Of a stretch of 12,303 bases of DNA, positions 1-9,674 are shown piece by piece. The notes below the pieces were generated by a model that was given only the letters and a program-made list of their open reading frames with translations, searched no databases and was not told the DNA's origin. The position numbers and the translations under genes were made by a program. The stretch spans positions 1-12,303 of the forward strand of contig KE647360.1 in NCBI GenBank assembly GCA_000447185.1, written 5' to 3'. Source of the stretch: Vairimorpha apis BRL 01. Taxonomy: Eukaryota; Microsporidia; Nosematidae. Positions within the stretch are counted from its first letter, which is position 1; each line of letters begins with the position of its first letter.

Positions 1-960
1 TATATTATTTGTTAAAATATATAACTTACAAGTAAGATTTATAAATAGTAATATAAAATTATTTTAATATTTATTTATTTTAATCTATATTTAAATTTTT
101 TATATGATAATCAAAGAATATAATATATTTAGATTAATTTTTAAGCATAATTTAATTTATAATAAAATGTAATATTTATTATAGATACTGATTATTTGTA
201 TAAAATTTTATCATTTATATGAGAGAGATAAACATAGATAATAAAATATAAGCATATTTCTAATTTATAATAATAAAAAAACTTTTGATGTTATAACATA
301 AGATGTAATCAAAGTTTAAACAAGTATAGAATTGTAATTGATGTTATAGTTACAATATTACAAAGAGTTGCCAATAGTGAATTAATTACAAAGAATAAAA
401 AATAAATATAAAATTTCGCATTTTAGATAAATAATTTATTTTAAACAATAATGTAATTAATATTTTACTTTACAAATATATGTCAAAATATTATAATTTA
501 ATATTTTTACTAAGTTAACACTGTTTTATTGTGAAATATAAAGAATAAAGATTGCAAATTGATATATTGCTTAGTTTTTTTAATTAATTTTTTATGGAAT
601 TTTTTTTATAAACAATTTAAAAATCTTTTTGAAAATTAATCAAAATTTTTGAAAAAAAATAAATAAAAACTTATATGATATTTTTAACTAAAAATATGGT
701 TTGAAAAAATTTAGTTTTTTAAGATTAAGAAAAATTTTAAATAAATATTTTTAACTGAATTAAAAGCAAAAAAATATTACTATTATTTTATTTTAAACTA
801 ATTATATTTAAGTAATTTTTAAATTTTTAAATTTATACATTTTATAAAATGTGAGTTGAATTCCAAATACCAATTAAAGTTTTTTAAATATATTTAAATT
901 CATTTTTTGGTTCAAACATTGTTTCAAAACATAAATAAAATTTTTAATTTTTTTATTCCT
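1..960. other. gene-free AT-rich stretch
   Basis: No reading frame of convincing length or composition is seen on either strand; stops are dense in all frames. The sequence is made of A/T runs with few G or C. The last few dozen bases must hold the promoter of the following gene: a CCT lies directly before its ATG (bases 957-959), which may be a weak form of the microsporidian CCC-like start signal. I see no tRNA or other RNA gene. Confidence 0.6.
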
Positions 961-3096
961 ATGATAGGTTTTGATGAAAGAAAACAAATAATTCTACATT
1001 TATATAAATTAATTAAAGAGTCTAAGATGTTTCAAGATTATAATGATGAAGATATAAAAGAAGCAGCTATAAAAAGTGAACAAAAAGCATATGATCAAGC
1101 TAAAAATAAAGAAGAATATATTATATTTATGAAAGCTAAATTTGAAAAAGTAACTAAAAATAATACTAAAATAAATTTACAAAGTATAAATCATAAAAAT
1201 AATAGTACAATGACTCACAATAATATCTCTAATCATTGTAATCTTGATCAAAAATACCCAAATTACAATATTTTTGATAAAAATATACATACAGCCAATA
1301 ATATTTTTAATGATTGTAATAAAAACAATATTTTGAATAATAACGGTTTTTTAACAACAATAACGTAATAGGTAATAAATTTTCAAATACAAGTAATATA
1401 AACCATTCTTATAATCAAAATAACATTTCTAATAATAATGTTAACATTTTAGGTGGTTTTATAAATACTAAACCATCTAATGATTTTAATCATGCTAATA
1501 TTTTAAATAAAACTATATATGGTAATGACATTAAAAATTTTAATCATGGTAATTTATCTCACTATACAAATTCTTATGATACAATATCAGGATTAGATCA
1601 AACTAGTTTTAAAAATAATAATATAAAATCAGCACATATAAATTACAACATGAATGGAAATTTATATCGTAATAGATTTGTTAATACAAATCCAAAAACT
1701 AACTTTACTACTTATCATAGGCAAGGACATTTAAACAATTTATCTTATATTTCACAAATGAGTAATTTTAATAATGTAAATAATTATAATTTACATCCTG
1801 AAAGTCTGCAAATGAAAGGCAATTTTATTGTAAATAATGATATTGATAAGAAAACACAGCAAAAAAGACCTCATAACTATCCTAGTCCTAAAAGTAATGT
1901 TTTATATAATAATACTACTTCATACATAAATAATAACGATAATAATTACAATACATACAGTAATCGTTATATTAATCCAAATATACCATATTTTAATAAT
2001 AATGTTCAGTTTATAAATAAAAGATCATGCGGAGCCACAAGTCCATATAACTATGATAAAAGTTTAAATAACAATATTTCTACTACATATTTTCAAACAT
2101 TGAATGGAAATAAAAAATTAATTATAAAAATTTAAAACAAAATGATCAAAACATAAAAAATAGTAATATATCCGCAAATATAAATAATCATCACTCTCCT
2201 CCAATTTACAGTACAACTGATTCTTATTCTTTACCTTCTTTTCATACTCCTCCTCCGACACATAACGGTATTTCTTCATTTAAGCGAAATAGTTTACATA
2301 ATAATTCATATAAAAATAACAATACAAAATTACAGGAAGAAAATGTAAATGAATTATTTCATTCAATAAGTGATATTTTTAAAAAAGAAGAGTTAAATAA
2401 AAATACTAATATTAACCAGCAAAATAAAGACTCAACAAAAACTCAAAATACAAAGAATTCTTCAAATAATTTTAATTTTAAAACATCAACTTTAAATGAT
2501 AATGATATAATTTTTGATAACTCCAATAGCGATAAAACATCTAATATTGCTCAATCATTAGAAAATAATATTTCTTCAGCAAAAATTTCTAGTATTGGAA
2601 ATGATTATAAATTAAACAATAACTTAGAAACCAATAACAATTCTTGTGAAAGTAATAATTTGACTTGTAAATCAAATGAAGATATCGATTGTAAGGTTTT
2701 TGTCTCTAATAATAATTCAAATTTTTGTAATATAAATAACAATAAAATAAACAAAAATTTAATTGATACAACAAATAATATTGGAAAAAACATAATGAAA
2801 ACAAAGGAAGAAATTTTAAAAAAACACTTAATTTTTATAAAACTTATAAATATAAGTTAGAATCAAAATCATTAAGTTTTATGGAATTATATAATAAATT
2901 AAACAACACAGAAGATGTAAATGAGATAGATAATTTGACATTTAAGTTAGAAATGTGGTACTTTGATGTGTTAAATGAAATTAAACAACATGAAAATGAG
3001 GTTGATTATGAAGAAGCAATCGAAAACATTGTTGGTGTATTTAAAAGTAAAAAAAGTGCTGATGATAATTATGTTCTTGATTTAGTTGATAAATAA
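961..3096 (+). CDS. MED15/Gal11-like Mediator tail subunit, KIX domain plus Asn-rich linker, three frame breaks
   Basis: Read as one gene with three -1 shifts, this gives about 712 residues. Residues 4-66 fit the fungal Med15 KIX domain: an Arg-led first helix (DERKQIILHLYKLI), a short loop, then a long helix with the pattern E..AYDQAKNKEEYI..M..K. In that family the domain binds activation domains and links them to RNA polymerase II through Mediator in the nucleus. Residues about 67-600 are low-complexity and Asn-rich, with a Ser/Pro patch (HTPPPTHNG) near 2246-2270, comparable to the Gln/Asn-rich middle of Gal11. The last ~100 residues are charged and helical, and I do not recognise them. 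The frame moves at 1347-1353, 2112-2117 and 2818-2824. Open frames this long are not expected by chance at this AT content, so all four pieces are coding. I start at ATG 961; an in-frame TTG at 907 adds only 18 unconvincing residues. KIX call fairly sure, MED15 inferred. Confidence 0.6.
1347..1353 (+). other. frame break 1: T TTT TTA heptamer
   Basis: In the incoming frame the codons are GGT TTT TTA, so the heptamer T TTT TTA sits exactly as a classical X XXY YYZ -1 slippery site. The incoming frame ends at TAA 1366-1368. The -1 frame opens after a stop at 1341-1343 and stays open to 2135, in the same Asn-rich style. A missing T in the six-T run would have the same effect. Confidence 0.7.
2112..2117 (+). 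other. frame break 2: six-A run
   Basis: The incoming frame reads AAT AAA AAA TTA and stops at 2133-2135. The frame one base back opens after a stop at 2111-2113 and runs on to 2860 with the same composition. The change must therefore lie in 2114-2133, most simply in the A run. The context T AAA AAA is not a good tandem slippery site, because the P-site codon would slip onto TAA. A missing A, or transcript slippage, fits better. Confidence 0.6.
2818..2824 (+). other. frame break 3: A AAA AAA heptamer
   Basis: The incoming codons are TTA AAA AAA CAC, so seven A form an in-frame A AAA AAA slippery heptamer. The incoming frame ends at TAG 2858-2860. The -1 frame is open from before 2790 through to TAA 3094-3096 and continues a charged helical segment. 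The exact shift point is only bracketed by the overlap of the two open frames; the A run is the natural choice. Confidence 0.6.
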
Positions 3097-3501
3097 TTGT
3101 AAATAAATGTTTATAAAAAAATCTTTATTATTTTTATAATAAATTTTAAAAAAATTCATTTTTAATGTAAAATTTTATATTTTTATAATATTTTAAAGTT
3201 TTCATTTTTACCATTAGAGTTTTTTTAAAAATATTACAAAATTAGTGATATAGATTGTTTTAAATTATCTTTATCTTGAATAATAAAAAAGATCAACTAA
3301 TTTTTTAAACTTTATAAATTAATTATAAGATATAATATATGAAAAAAAATTTTAAATTACTTAAATATTTTGAAAAAATATAATTCTGTTTTTGAAAATT
3401 AATTTAATATTTTTAAAAAGTTAATTAAAATGTGTTTTTTTTCAAACAATGTAAAATGAAGTATACAAAAAAATATTAATATTCAAGATTTTATTTTAAA
3501 T
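3097..3501. other. intergenic, convergent gene ends
   Basis: This spacer lies between two genes that point towards each other, so it should carry only their 3' ends. I see nothing in it except A/T runs; AATAAA-like strings are too frequent here to be called polyadenylation signals. Confidence 0.55.
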
Positions 3502-3996
3502 CTAATTATCATTTTTGATTTTTTTGGTATGACATAAACAGTGAATACCACAAATCATATTATTTTCATCTTTTTTTTTACAAAGTGGTTCATTATGATG
3601 CTGAAATACTTTTTTTCCTTTATTAAAATTTTTATTTTCAGTTGAAGAATAATCACAACTAATCACAATATTTTGAGATTTACTTGAACTATTATTTTGA
3701 TTTTTGATAGGTTGTGATTCTTTGTCAATTATTGATGATTTCAAATCATTTAAATTATCTTCTGGTTTTAAAATATAACAAACTCTCTCTCTTATAGGAT
3801 TATTTTGTTTACATTTACTGTTGAAAGAAAAAAATCCATTTGTATTTGAATTTGATTGTGACTTAGATGAAATTTTAGTATTTTGAACATCAAGTTTATC
3901 ATTTTCATGTTTTTGTGCTATATTTACATTTTTATTATCATTGAAGTTTGTGGCTTTAGAAAAAATGCAAAAACAAATAAAAAAATAAATATTCAT
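3502..3996 (-). CDS. small predicted secreted Cys-containing protein, unknown function
   Basis: The protein has 164 residues and no family that I recognise. It opens with a short hydrophobic stretch, IYFFICFCIF, followed by SKA, which looks like a signal peptide with cleavage after about residue 15. The mature part is hydrophilic, rich in Asn, Ser and Lys, and holds seven Cys (62, 73, 114, 139, 149, 153, 155). The last three form C-x3-C-x-C with His152 and His156 alongside, near the C-terminus. No other membrane segment is seen. By composition it could be a secreted parasite or spore-wall protein or a host-directed effector; that is inference from the signal peptide alone. The ATG is preceded by TTATCC and by an AAATTT string, both seen at microsporidian starts. 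A run of nine T at 3571-3579 lies inside the C-terminal part, so the last ~20 residues depend on that run being read correctly. Confidence 0.6.
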   Translation of the reverse strand: MNIYFFICFCIFSKATNFNDNKNVNIAQKHENDKLDVQNTKISSKSQSNSNTNGFFSFNSKCKQNNPIRERVCYILKPEDNLNDLKSSIIDKESQPIKNQNNSSSKSQNIVISCDYSSTENKNFNKGKKVFQHHNEPLCKKKDENNMICGIHCLCHTKKIKNDN

Positions 3997-6670
3997 GGAT
4001 AAATTTTTTTATAAATTTATACTATTTTATTTTTATTTAATTAATTAAATGAAAAAAATTAATTAAACGTATTAATTCACAATTAATTTTGGTTGAAAAA
4101 ATTTATTTATATTCTCTAAAATAGATGTTTACTTTGAAAATTTTAATTTAATTTTTATATTATATCAATGCATTTAAATTTTTTATTATAGCTTAAATTG
4201 TTATAGCTTAAATTGTTATAAATTAAGTTTATAAAAAATGTTTAATTAATGATTTACAATAAAAAATTAATTATTGATTTTTATAAATATTTTTTTTTTA
4301 ATTTAAAATGTAATTTATTTTTTTAGATTTTTATATATATAATTTATCAAATATAGATAAACATAAAATTCAAATGTAAAATATTATAATTTTAAATGTA
4401 TATTTAAAACAAAAGTTTTGTTTTAAGTGATTTCATTAATAGAAGAAAACAATGTTGTAGATTAAAATTTTAAAATATAATTTTATTTTGTTTATGTAAG
4501 AATGTAAATTTATTTACTTCAATTTTAAGTTAAATCATTTTTTTTATAATATAAAACTTTATTTTATCGGTCATTATATTTTATAAAGTTAAATCACTTT
4601 TTATTAAATTTAACACAATAAAAAATATTTTAAATATTTTATATTAATTTGTATGACTAATTCAACATAAACAAATAATTTAATAAAAGTATAGAAAGGT
4701 AAATTTAAATGTTTTAAAAAAAACTTGAAAAAAAAATTAATTTTAATATATAAAACATATAAAGAAAACCTTTTTGTAATGAAGAATTTTAAATTTGAAT
4801 TTTACATTAAGATGAAATTAAAACTCATATAAACCTTTATTAAATTGGTTTAAAAGTTTATATATATACAAATAAAATTTTTTATGCTTAATATGAATTT
4901 GGTTAAAATTATTTGGTATATTAAAATAGATGTTTATATATAACATAATCAATTAAAAAAATATGTTTTAATTATTATGGTATTAAAATTACCAATTATT
5001 TAATTAGTCATTTATTTTTGGTTTTACTTTTGTACATTTTAAAAATAATAAACTATTAATATGATTAAGCTCAAAAAAAACATATTATAAATGATTAAAA
5101 ATATAAAACGAAAACAATAAAAAATAAATAAATAACTTGATTATAAACATAAAATATTTAGGTTATTTTAACGATAGAATCAATAAGTTATAGACTTTAG
5201 TAAAACTTTTAATTTTATTAATAACAATAATATTTTTTTAATGATTTAAGTTTTAAACACATTTCTGTTTTTAAATTTAATATGAATTACTTTGTGAACT
5301 AAACAAAAATGTAACGTAAATTAAAAATTTTAATAATAAAAGATTTAATAAAAAATGTTTTTAATTTTTCGTAAAAAATTATACAAAGTATCATACATTA
5401 TACACTTAATTTTTTTTGTTTTTCTATAAATTATTTTAAAAAATTACAATTGAAAAAAATACTATATTAACAAAGTTAACTTTTTGATTCAATTGTTTAT
5501 ATATTTCTTAATCATGTAATTTTTATACATTATTTGTATTTAACATTAAAAATATTTTTTATTTTTATTATTGATTAAAATGGTGATTAGGATAATAAAT
5601 TGACAAATTATGCATAGAAATGAACTATTTGTATTATATCAAAAAAAATTGTTTATTTAAGAAAATATGTAATTTAATTGAAATATATTAAATATCAAAT
5701 TTTTAAAAGTATATTATAAATAAAATTTTATAAAATTATTGTTTTTTAAAAATATTATTTTTTGTAAGCAAATACATATTTTTTATATATAAAAAACAAA
5801 TTTTAATAATTTTAAAATTATTTTGAAAGGTATTTAATTTAAATATCACTTATAATAATAAATTTAACAAAATAGTGTTTTTAACAAAAATTATTGTGGA
5901 AGTTTGAATATGAAAAAAATTTATTTAAGTACTAACAAAATAAATTCAAAAGATAAGTAATAAAATTTTGTGAAATTTTTTTATATTTATAAATATTAAA
6001 CATAAAATTATGTTTATAATAATTTATAATGTCTTTATAAACTCTTTCTTCTCATATGATGTACATTATATATTTATTTTAATAAAAGCTATGATCAAAT
6101 TTTATTTAACATCAATATCTTTGTATAAGTTTGGTATATATGTTAATTTTTTAAAAACAAACTAAATGCTTTTAAACTAATATATTTAAACAAAAATATA
6201 TTAATTTTTACAAAAAATTTCATTATATTAATTCATACGATTATAAAAACACTTTATATATATATATAAACAAAATAATTTTTATTTCACTATAAAGTAC
6301 TTACATATTAATAACTTTAATCTATATTACAATCTATAATATATGTCTTAAATTTTAACAATACTTTTTGTCTGAAAAAAAAAGACATTATAAAAATTTT
6401 ATAATATAATAAATATTATATGTTGTTAAAATTATTAAAAAAACTTATAATAGAATAAAATGATAAAAATTTAAGAATTAATTTTAAATATTATATAATT
6501 ACATAGTTTAAATTTTTTAAAATCTTTGGATAAATATTATTATTATATTTATTTTTTTAAAATAAAAACTTGTTTGTATTAGATTAATTAAAATAGAAAA
6601 TTATTTAAATATTTAATGTTCAACATCATAAAGTAAAAAATTCGAATATATAAATCTTTAACCAATTAAA
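3997..6670. other. large gene-free AT-rich stretch
   Basis: About 2.7 kb with no supportable gene on either strand; every frame is closed by stops every few codons. It contains a 15-bp tandem duplication (4186-4215), a (TA)7 microsatellite at 6255-6268, and an 11-base word, aagttaaatca, seen twice near 4530 and 4590. I see no tRNA, rRNA, transposase fragment or terminal repeats. An RNA gene with little primary conservation could be missed. Confidence 0.55.
4186..4227. repeat. 15-bp tandem repeat, 2 full copies plus a partial
   Basis: The unit ttatagcttaaattg occurs at 4186-4200 and again, identical, at 4201-4215. A degenerate third start, ttataaattaag, follows at 4216-4227. It lies in gene-free DNA about 190 bases upstream of the secreted-protein gene (which reads leftwards). 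Replication slippage is the likely origin. Confidence 0.85.
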
Positions 6671-7260
6671 CTATTTAATTAGATTATCATATTCTTTTTT
6701 ACTTATATTTAAATCATAAAATTCCATTCTTTCGATAAAAAGTAATGATATTTTAAATACTTTTAAATAATAATCTACTTCACCATCATCTATATGGACA
6801 ACATGGTCACATTTTATACGAATTTTTCTTCGATACATCATAATAAAATTTAATAAAGAATTTAAATCACGTATATTGCTTTTTATAATTATATAAACTA
6901 AAATGTTTAACAAAGTATCGTGATTTGTGTTTATTAATTTTATCAAGCACATAAATTCATCTACAATCTCTGTAGGTGAATGTAATAATTGCAGATTTTT
7001 AAATTTAGCAATTAATATGTCGTTTTGATTGATAGTTTCTAAAATTTCTTGTTTGATATTCAAGTGTTTTGCTTTTAGGTGTTGTGAATAAATAGAAATC
7101 TTAGTATTTAATAAATAATTATCTGTTTGGGGTTTTTTTATTTTTTAAAAATTTCTCGCTCAATTTGTATCAAACTATATTCACATTTAATTTTATTTTT
7201 TATAATTAATGATTCAAAGTGATTATGTATAATTGAAATATCTTTTATGATATTTTTCAT
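6671..7260 (-). CDS. VPS9-domain protein (Rab5/Vps21-type GEF), one frame break
   Basis: Joined with one -1 shift this gives 196 residues, a bare catalytic core. VPS9 domains load GTP onto Rab5-family GTPases on endosomes. Residues ~95-180 carry the signature in order: SPTEIVDEF, then HDTLLNILVYIIIKSN (Asp of the usual ADD motif kept, following Pro replaced by Asn), DLNSLLNFI, GE..YYL, and FIERM followed by DLNISKKEYD, which resembles the end of the Rabex-5 domain. The loop before GE is several residues longer than usual. Residues ~55-70 hold the helical entry motif ending KHLNI. That motif spans the TTG at 7063, so 7063 cannot be the start. The frame is open back to a stop at 7145-7147. In the neighbouring frame an ATG at 7258-7260 begins 40 residues ending IEREIFKK, like the helix before this motif in Rabex-5. 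An in-frame stop lies shortly upstream of that ATG. Confidence 0.8.
7141..7146 (-). other. frame break in the VPS9 gene: six-A run
   Basis: On the coding strand the codons are ATT TTT AAA AAA, followed at once by TAA (7138-7140). Moving back one base at the A run enters the frame that encodes the VPS9 domain. The context is T AAA AAA, the same as at 2112-2117 and not a classical tandem slippery site. A missing A, transcript slippage or a real mutation are the options. Confidence 0.65.
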
Positions 7261-8451
7261 GAAAACTGAATATTTTATTTATTTATTTTTATGTAAATAA
7301 AGGAGAAACATTAAAAAATGATTGGCATGTAACAAAACAAAACATAAATTTATTGATTTATTATATTTCCAAAATGAAATTATTTAAATAAATTTAAGTC
7401 GGAGAACATTTTTATATAGAATACATTTATAAAGTTTAATTTTGCAAAACAAGTTTTAAAATTTTTAAAACATAAATAAAAAAATTAATACAAATGTATA
7501 AGTTTTTAAAAAATTATTTGTATAAATATATTAAATAAAAATTACACTTTTGTTTATGAAAATCCAAACATATAGAGTAATAAAAATTTATTTATATATG
7601 TTTATGAATCTATATTGTTAAATATAAAGTAACAGATTTTGATGTCTATTTTAATCGTTATTAATATTCAAATTAAATTCTTGTTCTTTTTTTATAAAAT
7701 TTTATACAATTCCTAAATTACTGTTTATGCCTTAAAAGTAAATTTTATACATTTTTATATAATTCGTTTCTAATTAATTATGAAAATTTTATATTTTCTC
7801 TATATCACAATATATAATATTATTAAGGTTTTATATGTGTATGAATAAATAGATTGAAAAACAAAAATTTATGTTTTTTTGTTTCAAAACAAGAACTTTT
7901 ATTTTAAATTATATTTATATTCAAAATTTTATGTATTATTGTATAACATTTATTCAAATACACAAAGTAAAAAAGTTATTTTATTAATTTGATTAATTTT
8001 GACGGAAGTTAAAAAAATAGAATATATATATATAAACTTTATTATGATATTTTATTAAAATCGTTTTTTTATTTTGACACATTTTTAGCATATTTATTTC
8101 ATTGTTACGCGATCTTACAATATAAAAATTTATTTTTGAATAATTAAATAATTTTTAAATTGTAATGCACATAAATATTTTTTTTGTAGTTCATATATTT
8201 TTTAATTTTTCTATGAGTAATATTTGTTAAATCTAAGCAATAAACAGTTAAAATTATATTAAAAAAAGATTTTTAATATGATATAAAAATGAAAATAATA
8301 TTTAATTCCATAACATTGTATTTATTCTCTCTCATCTTATGACAACTAAAACATTTAATAAATAAATTATTAAACAAAAAAATATTAGGTTTATAATCAT
8401 AAAAAACTCTTTTAAAAGCTTTTGATCATTTGTGACTTTTAACTGAAATTT

Positions 8452-8610
8452 TTATATAAACCATTTTTAATTAATGTAATTATTAGAAAAAATTTAAAAC
8501 TTCTCATAGAAAATTAATTTAACATATTTTTTAATTAAATATGACAATTAATTTTCTATGAAAAGTTTTAAATTTTTTCGTTAATCTAGTTTTATTAGTG
8601 GTTTTTATAA
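8452..8610. repeat. ~160-nt palindrome / foldback element
   Basis: The core arms 8486-8519 and 8546-8579 are inverted copies of 34 bases with a single difference (8503). Inside them CATATTT (8523-8529) pairs with AAATATG (8537-8543), leaving a loop of about 7 bases. Outside them ttatataaacca (8452-8463) is an inverted copy of 8599-8610 with one mismatch, and the stretches in between can be aligned with small gaps. The whole is thus close to a perfect hairpin. It has no coding capacity. A foldback or MITE-like element is the most natural reading; I do not see a clear target-site duplication. Confidence 0.85.
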
Positions 8611-9637
8611 TTTAATTTATTTATTACAATATTTAACCAAAAAAAACATTTTAGTTCGTAAATGTTATAATATATAATTATATATTAATAAAAAAAATGC
8701 ACATCATAGTATCAATTTTAATAAAGTAATATTAAAATTTTATACATTTAAGTTTATTTACATTATTCATATAATTTTAAATTTGTATCAAAAATTTTTA
8801 AAACAAATTTTAATTAATATAGTGAATAATTTTTTAATAAAATAAAAATGTATTACTATTCCAAACAAAATATACATTTTTTTAAAAAATTAATATTAAA
8901 TATATATAAGAGTTTTAAATATAAATATTAGATTGGTTTTTATAAATTTTCAAAATAAAATTAAAAAAATATTCTAATCTAAAATTTTTTTAAAAAAATG
9001 TAATATTATTATTTACAATACGCTTAAAATTTACTTTTTTTTAAATATGATTTAAGTAATTTTTATACACAAAAAAATATATTTTGAATTAAACATAAAA
9101 AAATACGTTAAATTTATGTGAATACAACTTTAATTTTTATACATAAAACGAATTGAAATAAAAATTTGTTTTAAGCTTCTTATTAAACAGTTATTTATTA
9201 AAATTAACCTTTAAAAGTTGGTTATTGAGTTAAAACATGCAAATAATTTACAAGTTTATTATTTAAATTCAAAGTATTAAAAAATTATTTTTAGTATAAA
9301 TAGTTCTAATAAAATAATTTATATGAACTATTAATAAAAATTTGTGTATTTTTGTTTGATAAAAATCATCGTGAAGATATAAACATATATGCATTTTTAA
9401 ATATTTAAAACTTATATAATAATTAAAAAAACAATATTTTTATACAATAATTTATATCTTATCAGTAAAAATTTATATTTTTGTACATATTGTATTTTTT
9501 AAAAGTAATCTTAATATTTCTTAAATGTTATTTTAAAAATATAATTTGTGTTTACATAAAAATTATTTAAAGTCGTTTTTAAAAATTCACATTTGTAATC
9601 TAATAAAATTATAAAAATTTAATAGTTATAAACATAA

Positions 9638-9664
9638 AAATTTAAATTTTTTTTCTTTATAATC
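9638..9664 (+). promoter_or_regulatory. possible AAATTT-type start signal
   Basis: Two adjacent AAATTT words (9638-9649) and a CC at 9663-9664 lie 10-37 bases before the ATG at 9675. AAATTT-like and CCC-like motifs have been described upstream of microsporidian start codons. In DNA this rich in A and T the words also arise by chance, so support is weak. Confidence 0.3.
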
Positions 9665-9674
9665 CTTATTTTAT

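Larger units (their letters stand above)
7261..9674. other. large gene-free AT-rich stretch
   Basis: About 2.4 kb without a supportable gene on either strand. The one structured item is the long palindrome at 8452-8610. A short AT microsatellite lies at 8022-8034. The first bases are the upstream region of the VPS9 gene, where CTCC on its coding strand lies about 40 bases before the ATG. The final bases are the upstream region of the next gene. Confidence 0.55.

Noticed and set aside
909..917. GGTTCAAAC resembling a tRNA B box
   Set aside because: The flanks do not form a T stem, and no acceptor, D or anticodon arms can be built upstream.
907..960. TTG-initiated extension of the MED15-like gene
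   Set aside because: The 18 added residues show no family similarity; ATG 961 starts right before the KIX domain, and TTG starts are not expected in a nuclear microsporidian gene.
2605..2793. 62-residue minus-strand frame inside the MED15-like gene
   Set aside because: It lies opposite the third coding segment and is a composition shadow: Asn codons read backwards as Leu/Ile.
2881..3096. Separate 71-residue gene starting at ATG 2881
   Set aside because: The frame is open well upstream of this ATG and overlaps the preceding coding frame across an A7 run, so a continuation is more likely. A separate gene remains possible.
6255..6268. (TA)7 run as a functional element
   Set aside because: Short AT microsatellites are expected in DNA of this composition; no supporting context is seen.
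6642..6648. TTCGAAT resembling a tRNA T loop
   Set aside because: The bases on either side do not pair to a five-base stem, and no cloverleaf fits.
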